A program made the translations under genes and the position numbers. Positions 56,745 through 64,000 of a stretch of DNA of 64,000 nucleotides are shown here, piece after piece (position 1 is the stretch's first letter; the number at the start of each line of letters is the position of its first letter). Origin of the DNA: Camelus bactrianus (lineage: Eukaryota; Chordata; Mammalia; Artiodactyla; Camelidae). The stretch spans positions 83,269,501-83,333,500 of the forward strand of contig NC_133540.1 of assembly GCF_048773025.1 (NCBI RefSeq). Reading direction: 5' to 3'. The notes beneath the pieces were generated by a model. It ran no database searches, was not told where the DNA came from, and saw nothing but the letters and a program-made list of their open reading frames with translations.

Positions 56745-57230
56745 CAGCCTACACATTTTGAGTACCTACTAGGCCCTGGTACTGTGCTAGCCACCAGAGA
56801 CATGAGGAAGCCAAGATGAGAAGGTAACTCAGATGCTGTGGCAAATGCTGCTCCTGAGATAAGGACTCAAATGACAGAAAAGCTGACTCTGTTGGGAGAG
56901 AATGGGGAAGTCTCACAGAGAAGGGGATTTTTGAGCTGGTTCTGAAAAGATACAGAATGTTTCAAGTGGAAGAAGCAAAGAGGGAATTCTGAGGCTCAGA
57001 AAACCACCCGTGCAGATGGACAAATATCTAGAAAGATCTGGAGAGTCTGGGGAGAGGAAATAAAACAATACGGCAAGAGTGTGGGGAAGTCAGGAAGTAT
57101 CCTGCAGTGTTGTGTTAGGAAAAACAGGAGGCAGATGGTGACTTGTGTACCTAGCGAAGGAGTTTATGCTTTGTTCTGCAGCTCCCAGAGAAGGGTGACA
57201 TCATACCAGAACTGGTTTGGGTGAAATTAA
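56745..57230 (-). repeat. L2 LINE (antisense)
   Basis: Antisense L2 order from 'gagtacctactaggccctgg' and 'tactgtgctagccaccagag' to 'gagaagggtgacatcatacc'. Diverged. Confidence 0.55.
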
Positions 57231-57689
57231 CCCTGATAGCAGTGAGGTGGGTTGGAAGGTGTCTTTGAACGGGGAATGGGTGGAGGCACGAATCCAGTTA
57301 GGACTATCTCTGTCCTCTGAGTCTTTCTTCCTGCCTGTCCTCTCTGTCCCCCTGGGGTGTGTGTGTGTGTGTCACTCTCTCCATCTCACTCCCCTCTCGC
57401 TCCTTCTGGTTCTCTGCTGTCTCCCATTCTCCCCCTCTCTCTGGCTCACTGCCTCTCCCATTACCATAATGTGATGTACTGAGTCTCAAACCTGGAATGT
57501 GGTATCAGCTGCTAAGAATTGCTCAAAACAAATTATCATGTGGTGAAATGGACACTAAATAGAAAGTCATAGCCCCCAATACTGACCCTAAACAGGAGTA
57601 GAACCTGAAAAAATCAGTTAATCTCGCTAGACCTTCATTCCCCCTTATCTGCACAATGAGGGAGTTGAGCTATCAGATTTTATTTAATT

Positions 57690-58440
57690 CCACAAATATT
57701 TACTGAGTTACTACCATGTTCTAGGTGCTAGGGATTCAATAATGGACAAAGATAAAGTTCTCTACCTTCACTGAGGAACAGGAAGACAGACAACAAAATT
57801 TAAGTTAGAAAAATATATGTTAATTGATGATGAGTGCAATAGAGAAAAATAAATCAGGAAAGGGCATTAGAAAGGATGGTAAGTTACAATTTTACCTCAT
57901 GGAGACGGTAGCATCTGAGCGAAGACCTAAAGGAGGCAACGGAGTAAGCCATGTAGACTCTGGGGGGAAAAAGCATTCTAAGCAAAGGGCACAGCCAGAG
58001 CAAAGGTCCTGAGGCAGAAGCACACCTGGTATGGTCAAGATAAAGTAACAAGGCCAGTGTGGCCTGAGCAGAGGAAGGATACAAAGTAGGAGGAAAAGGA
58101 CATCAGAGAGGTGGGATCAGATCACACAGGGCCTTGTGGCTATATAAGGACTGTCTTTAACACAGGCTGAGATGAGGACCCACTGGAGGAAGGTCATGAT
58201 CTGACTCATATATTTGATGTATCACCCTGGCCTCTGACTTGAGAATAAACTGAAGAGGAGAAATAAGCAGACGGACCACTAAGGTGGTAAAATTCAGTCA
58301 CAGTGGATGGAAGTGGTGCAAAGTGGTCCAATTCTGGATCTATTCTGAAGGTAGAGATGACTGGATTTGCCCAGGAATGGGAGAAGGGTCAAGGATGACC
58401 CCTAGGTTTTAGGTCTGTCAAACTAGGACAAAGACACATC
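57690..58440 (-). repeat. L2 LINE (antisense), long copy
   Basis: The best L2 in the window: 'ccacaaatatttactgagtt', 'cgaagacctaaaggaggcaa', 'aaagggcacagccagagcaa', 'acacagggccttgtggctat', 'ggaaggtcatgatctgactc' and 'aaggatgacccctaggtttt'. A short MIR-like scrap precedes it at about 57595-57680. Open frames at 57824-58084 fall inside. Confidence 0.75.
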
Positions 58441-58955
58441 CCTTTAAATGACCCTCAGGTCTTCTCTGACTTTGAGATTCTACAATTTGGAGGAGCTCTT
58501 TCTCTTTCTTCATGGTAGAATCTTCCAGTCTTTTAGAAACTACTTCTTATAAAACTGAACATATATGATATCTCTTTTAAATTCTTGTCTCTCTTCAGGA
58601 AACTTTATAATAAAGGAAATCTATGACAAAAATCTTTTCTAAAAAACAATGAAAGAAAAATATCCATTTGGTTAAAAACCCAATGTTTTTCAGTTACTTA
58701 TCTTTTGAACAGTAAATTGTGCTGGGTCCCTAAATTTCTTATAGGTAAGTATTGAATCACTGTTGGGCCCAGAATGATCTCATCATCAAAGGAAAGCAGA
58801 AGAATCAAAACAGACCCGAGGCCAGAAACAGAGGGAAATGCCTAGGGGGTGGCGGGGGGTGACACTAACTGACTAAGGCTGACAGCTCCAGTCAAACAAT
58901 CCCCTTTTGCCGGCGTTTGCCCAGCCCTGTGATGACGACATTGTGGCAAATAGAA
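58441..58955. other. Intergenic, no feature recognised
   Basis: No repeat, exon or RNA gene was recognised. Confidence 0.4.
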
Positions 58956-58959
58956 AGTG

Positions 58960-59085
58960 GAGGTGACAGGCATTGGTGCAAACCCATGCTCTGTCTGTGT
59001 AGCTTGAGCTCATGTATGTTACTTAATCACTCCAAGCCTCAGTTTCTACCAGTGTTAAATATCTACCGTTAAGAGTTACAAGGAA
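58960..59085 (+). repeat. MIR SINE fragment
   Basis: 'gttacttaatcactccaagc' followed by 'ctcagtttctaccagtg'. Confidence 0.6.
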
Positions 59086-59089
59086 AAGA

Positions 59090-59774
59090 CAACATATCTG
59101 AAGTACACAACTCTAACCCTATGTCACAAACTGAACAAACAGATGGCAGCACCGGGGAATCTGACTTCACGTTGGTCTAGCTTTCCAAAAGTAGGTTTAT
59201 GAGACCCACTCCCTGTGAATAGATGGGTGAATGTCGGTGGTGGCAAATGAGAAAGGGAATCCACACAACACAAAGGCTATAAACAGAGGGCTGCATCCCA
59301 TGTATATCGGCCTACTGAGGAAGAAGCACTGGAAATGTGTGCATCATTTCAGTGCAGATGTGTCAATGTAGATGCTAGCACTTCTGAAAAAAGTGATTAG
59401 ATGACGTTTGGTAAGAAGTTGATGTGACAGACTCAACAAGCTTCAACTTAATTATCTAGTCTGCTCTAACTGTTTATTTAAAAGTTGACTCATCTTGCCC
59501 AGTATGCACTACACTGCCAATACCAAGAGACAGCTTCTTGTTTTCAATAGAAGCAAGACTTTTTTTTTTACTTTTCATGCAGTTGAACTTTTTAAAAAAT
59601 CATAATTCATACTAATATTTGGAATTGAAATTTCACAAACCCATTTCATATAAGTTCACATCCCACTTCACTTTTACAGAGAAGTTCTTTATAGAAACTT
59701 GGCTCTAGTGCCCTGACACCATTGGTAGAAACATACATACTGTATATGTTATATGTCTATACTAACTAGAGGGA
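59090..59774. other. Intergenic, no feature recognised
   Basis: No repeat, exon or RNA gene was recognised. Confidence 0.4.
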
Positions 59775-59995
59775 AATGTTAACTGCAGGCAGACCTAAGT
59801 TCAAATCTCCATTCTATCACTTAGCCAATGGGCAAGTTATTTGACTTCATTAAGATTCCATTTTTTTCAACAGTAAAATATTGGTTGGGGCAATCATAGT
59901 ACCTACCACATAGGGATTTTGTGAATATTAGTCATCAAAAGCATTTAGCACAGTGCCCAGCATGTAGTGAATGAAACTTTTGTTATACATTTCAA
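59775..59995 (+). repeat. MIR SINE
   Basis: 'caggcagacctaagttcaaa', 'gggcaagttatttgacttca', 'catagtacctaccacatagg' and 'ttagcacagtgcccagcatg'. Confidence 0.8.
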
Positions 59996-59999
59996 GGTG

Positions 60000-61105
60000 T
60001 TATTACTATTAAAGAATGATAATTAGACAGGGTTTACTGTCACTATTTCATTAATTAAACTTGCATATCTATCTTTTCTCAAAAACTATTTTAGACAGCT
60101 CACAGCAAGAAGCAGTAATAAGGTTAGTAACATTACAAGGTAAACACAAGCAGAAAGGAAGTTCATAGTCTCAATAAGGGTCAGAGGCTGAGTCAATTAC
60201 TGTATCTTTCCACTCCCATGGTCCCTCCATCACCTTCTCCCAAATTCAAATGGTGTTGGAATAGCCCTGGGCATTTTGGGAAGTTGACACGGGAAGACAT
60301 TTACTTTGAGTTTAGTGTGATATATTTATGCGAGCCACAATAAATTCCATATGTAGTTTTTAAAAGGCTAGCCCTCCTCATGTACGAATGGCTTCCAAGA
60401 ATATTCCTGCTTCACATGCCTAACTCTCAATGTCTACTTATTCCACATGTGACTTAAAGGTACAGGACCAGAGATCATATGATAATATGACTACGTCTTG
60501 GAAGCTGGCACTAGAAACATGTGAGCAGAGGAGAAGATACAGGGCTTCAAATGTATGAATGCTATAATAGAAGTCAGGCAATTCGTAAAAATATTAAGCT
60601 GTTTTTCCAGATTTTGTGATGTTTATACTATTTGTTACCTTTTTAACATCTGAAATTTTTTGCAATTTCTTAAGAAATATTTTTGTCACCTAAATTATGT
60701 AGTGTTTTGCTTAAAGAAGAAGCCCCTGAAAATATACTAGGTTAGGCTTTATATAACCTGGATCCACTGTAAAAAAGCATTAAATTTAGCTTTGCTAGTA
60801 ACCAGATTGATAGAAAAACACAGAATGTTACAAACATCTTGCTATGGCAAAGAAGCAAATAAATCATAACAATAGTTGTAAGAAAAGTAATTAATATTTC
60901 TAAAATAAGATATAGAAGGGAAAGGCAGTGGTCTTGATATCCCCACTAACAATGACTCCAGAAAAATAAATTAAAACATGTCAAGAACAGCAAAATTTTT
61001 CCTGAAATAAATTTGTAGAAGAAATTTCCTCTGTAGAGTTTTAAACACTGCATATTAAGTGATCTAGTACAGTGTTCAACAATATTTTATGGAAAAGCCC
61101 TTCAC
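60000..61105. other. Intergenic, no feature recognised
   Basis: AT-rich, 1.1 kb; no repeat or exon recognised. Confidence 0.4.
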
Positions 61106-61109
61106 TAGG

Positions 61110-61525
61110 CTTGAGATTCTGTTTGACTAGCCCTGCTCCCCTCTTCCAGCCGCATCTCTCACCACTCTCAGCCCTGGAGTTCTTCTGCAGCCATTCTAGA
61201 CTTTTCTAAGTTGTCAGAATTCACCTTGCTCATTCTTCCTCCAGACTTCACCAACGCTGTTCTCTGCCTTGAACACTTTTCTATGTTCTTCTGGCTACCC
61301 TGAACTCAGATGTTATAATTTATATCTCACTTACTATGGGGCACCTTCCATAAAATCTCTCCTATGTGCTCTGACCCTCTCCAGTCTTATTCCTTGCAGT
61401 ATTACTCCTGACACTGCATGGTTTAGATCCACTATTGGATAAATAGCTCCAGACTCTGTGGTGTTCACCATCATAACACCACTTACTTGCACTGTGTCCA
61501 GCATGTGCTGGGAACCTAATAAGAG
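61110..61525 (+). repeat. L2 LINE 3' end
   Basis: L2 sense order: 'ttctctgccttgaacacttt', 'ccttccataaaatctctcct' and 'gtgtccagcatgtgctggga'. Diverged. Confidence 0.55.
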
Positions 61526-61529
61526 TAGA

Positions 61530-62055
61530 CTTTTTACATCTATCTCTCATTTGTGAGCTTTAGTAAATACATCTTAGTGAAGGTGATTCTTTAAAGAAGC
61601 TAAGCTAACCTAACTGCAGGTATGACTTGATTCAGGGACAGATCTTGGAGTTCCTCGGAGAATAGTTGGACCACTCTTTTACCAAAGCCACTTCTCTCAA
61701 CCAGGCATTTCAGCAGAATTGAACTGAAAATATTTTAAGGTTCTCTTAGGTTGAAAGTCCAGAGTACTAGTATTCTACTCTGCTGATGAAAGACAGTATC
61801 ACATGCTTTGGAAAACAAATAGGCACATGCTTATTAAGGAAACTGAAACTCAGTGATGTCTAAGGACATTCCCAAATTCCTAGGGTTGGTGAATCATCAA
61901 TCAAGAACTAGAAACTAAATATTCTGACTCCTTGTGATTTTTCTCCACAGTTAACACCAAGATATCCAAATAGGAAAAATGGCAGCCGTTTTTACAAAGG
62001 AAGAAGCTAAAGAAGCTGTGCCTTAACATCACTGCTTCAATTCAGGCCAAGACAG
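61530..62055. other. Intergenic, no feature recognised
   Basis: Nothing recognised, apart from a possible diverged MIR-like scrap near 61820-61900. Confidence 0.35.
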
Positions 62056-62059
62056 CATG

Positions 62060-62280
62060 AAGTAAAGGACAGAACAAGGGCTGGAGTCAGACTGTCTGGT
62101 TTTAGCCACTTGCTGGCTATGTAACCCTGAATAAGCTGCTTAACCTTTCTATATGTTGGTTTCTTTACAGTAAAATGTGAATAATAATAGAACCTTTCTC
62201 ATAGGGTTGTTGTGAGGAATAAGTGAGAATTAGCCCATGAAAAGTGCTTAAAGCATCACCAATGAATATAATAAATGGTC
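62060..62280 (+). repeat. MIR SINE
   Basis: 'gctggagtcagactgtctgg', 'aagctgcttaacctttctat', 'catagggttgttgtgaggaa' and 'aaagtgcttaaagcatc', nearly full length. Confidence 0.85.
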
Positions 62281-62349
62281 AAGAAATATATTATTTCCAT
62301 GATAAGCTGGTTCCATCACAACCAGCTTCCATGAAGTATAAGAAGTAGA

Positions 62350-62465
62350 GAAACGCCTAACCCTTATGAAGCACTTACTATGATCAGGTACTGCTCTAAA
62401 CTCAGGGTACACATTATTCAGTATTTTGAAACCCAAGGCCTGTGTTCTTAACTATTGGATTACAT
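62350..62465 (-). repeat. MIR SINE fragment (antisense)
   Basis: 'gaagcacttactatgatcag', 'gtactgctctaaactcaggg' and 'gtgttcttaactattggatt'. It lies tail to tail with the preceding MIR. Confidence 0.65.
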
Positions 62466-62854
62466 TTTCTTCTCAGAATGAAGAGAGAAGATGGAGAACA
62501 AGATAATCTTCTCAGATTCCTAGTCATTTTTAAGCTGTTCTTCAGCACATATAAACATTACCTCTGAGGGTGGTCCAAACAAATAACCACCCACCAGCAG
62601 TAACTCACTGGCTTCACAGAGTAACTTTCGTATTTGTAGACCAAAAGCTGGACTTAAACTGTATAAATCTGAGACACTGTATGAACCAGTTTTTTTTATA
62701 TTCTATTTATGTAGATGTTTGGTTTCTGCTTAGGAGGTTTTTGTTTTCTGTCTTTTTGTTCTTTTTCATAAATAAGCACAATGAGGTGAAACATCCTTAA
62801 AAATCTGTAGGAAATGTCAGTGGTCAGAAACAAAGCAGCTATTGAGCAAGTTCT

Positions 62855-63115
62855 AATTATAATAATTGGTAACATTTATATATCTATATATTTATGACAT
62901 TTATTTAGGCTATGTACTAAAAACTTTAAATGAATTATCTCATTAAATGCTCAACAAACTAATGAAAAAAATACTATTATTTTCCCCTACTTTACAAATG
63001 AGGAACTGAAAAGCTTAAAGATTTTAAGTCACTTGACTAAGATTTTAAAACAAGTCACAGAAACCACAATTGAAACCCACTACCGAGTTCTGACTCAGAA
63101 AATTTCCTACTCTAA
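62855..63115 (-). repeat. MIR SINE (antisense)
   Basis: 'ttatctcattaaatgctcaa', 'tactttacaaatgaggaact' and 'cacttgactaagattttaaa'. Confidence 0.75.
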
Positions 63116-63578
63116 CAGCTTATGCAGGACAGGTGGGTACCTCCGCTAGGGATGTGCATGAAGAGTCTGCTCTGGAAGTGTCTGTAGAATAAAATATTAT
63201 TAACCATTTAATCTGTGAGAGATTAAACTATATCTCCTCTTCCCTTATGAAGGAAAGTTTCTCATTTTTAGGGCCTGAGGATTTGCTATATGAACAGTTC
63301 CAGAGAGAAATCAAGACTGTGGATGCTTAGATACTATTTGGCCATCAATAGTGGATTCCTAACACACTACTTTATCTCAAGTGTCCCAAGTTCAGTAATC
63401 CTGCAGTGTGGGAGAGTTCTACTAATTATAATCCACATAACTTCAGCATGGTTGCCATGTTCAGAAGATCTACTTGCTCTGATAATTATGACTGCCTTTA
63501 TTACTGTTAGGTCCTTAATTATGAAGTACAACGTGGAACCACAAAAGTACTTTCGTATATTCATCAGTCAGACACTGA
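63116..63578. other. Intergenic, no feature recognised
   Basis: The 112-codon frame at 63290-63628 has no recognised domain and runs into the next MIR; treated as chance. Confidence 0.4.
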
Positions 63579-63579
63579 T

Positions 63580-63745
63580 CATCACTCAGTGCCTGGTAGG
63601 TGCCAGACACTTTACATTCATTATTTAAATTACTTCTTAGAAGAAACTTACTACCCCATCTTACTGAACAGAAAGTTAAACAGATAATTTGTGGAAGGTT
63701 TAAACTTAGGTCTGGCAACTCCAAAGCCCAGCCTCTTTCCACCAT
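63580..63745 (-). repeat. MIR SINE (antisense)
   Basis: 'cagtgcctggtaggtgccag', 'acactttacattcattattt' and 'ctccaaagcccagcctcttt'. Confidence 0.7.
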
Positions 63746-63949
63746 ACCTAGAGTAAGAAATGAAACAAATTTTTTGTTCTTAGTGTCTTAAAATCTAGAG
63801 CAATGAGAGGATCTGAGAAGAGAGGGAGGTCACAGAGTCTTTACGGATATAGGTTCTCCTTCAGGGGAAAGAAGGTGCATCTACACACAAACAAATTCTT
63901 ATATATAATTTCATGGGTTTACAAATTCTGGATAAGAAGCCTTGTTTTT

Positions 63950-64000
63950 CAGATATATGGATCAATGGAACAGAGTAGAAAGCCCAGAAATAAATCCACA
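63950..64000 (+). mobile_element. L1 ORF2 fragment running off the right edge
   Basis: 'gatcaatggaacagagtaga' and 'aagcccagaaataaatccac' are a characteristic sense L1 ORF2 segment. The element continues beyond the window. Confidence 0.8.

Noticed and set aside
63290-63628. 112-codon frame near the right edge, tested as a possible ENAM exon
   Set aside because: It shares nothing with enamelin (no signal core such as KILLVFLGLL, no P/Q-rich segments) and runs into a MIR.

Overview
The window is mammalian nuclear DNA, most likely from a camelid (camel, llama or alpaca group). Three things point there: intron-split genes of the tooth-enamel (SCPP) cluster; a tRNA-derived SINE at 43487-43620 that looks like the camelid VIC-1 family, with near-perfect target-site duplications; and L1 3' ends with the wording typical of camelids and other even-toed ungulates. 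Species cannot be fixed by eye. There are no bacterial genes, operons, CRISPR arrays or plasmid features.

Two genes are present, both on the + strand. (1) AMTN (amelotin), 3' part only: exons equivalent to human exons 3-9 lie at 1021-11166 and encode 189 residues; the signal-peptide exon is off the left edge. (2) AMBN (ameloblastin), complete: eleven coding exons at 38399-50127, 417 residues, with a TATA/CCAAT-type promoter just upstream. Both are secreted, proline- and glutamine-rich enamel-matrix proteins made by ameloblasts. Every AMBN intron and all but the last AMTN intron visible here are phase 0, the SCPP hallmark that lets exons be skipped or duplicated without frame loss. The next cluster gene expected from mammalian gene order, ENAM, was not found and should lie beyond 64000.

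Layout: 1-11.2 kb AMTN exons and introns with MIR, L1 and MER5-like repeats; 11.2-38.2 kb intergenic, dominated by old and younger L1 3' ends, L2, MIR and hAT-type DNA transposon fossils, with one CTCF-like motif at 15.25 kb; 38.16-50.3 kb AMBN promoter, exons and 3'UTR; 50.3-64 kb downstream intergenic DNA with L2 and MIR relics, an antisense ERV-L pol fossil (about 52.0-54.8 kb), a CpG-richer non-repeat stretch (55.64-56.27 kb) and the start of another L1 at the right edge.

I did not find an undescribed biological system. The observations most worth checking are the single copy of the AMBN 13-codon exon that is triplicated in human, the conserved tandem acceptor in AMBN exon 6, a weak first start codon followed by a stronger in-frame one, the shared SSEE exon of AMTN and AMBN, the CTCF-like and CpG-richer candidate regulatory segments, and microsatellites born at the same internal site of two separate L1 copies. 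Repeat family names come from recognition by eye, and their edges are approximate.
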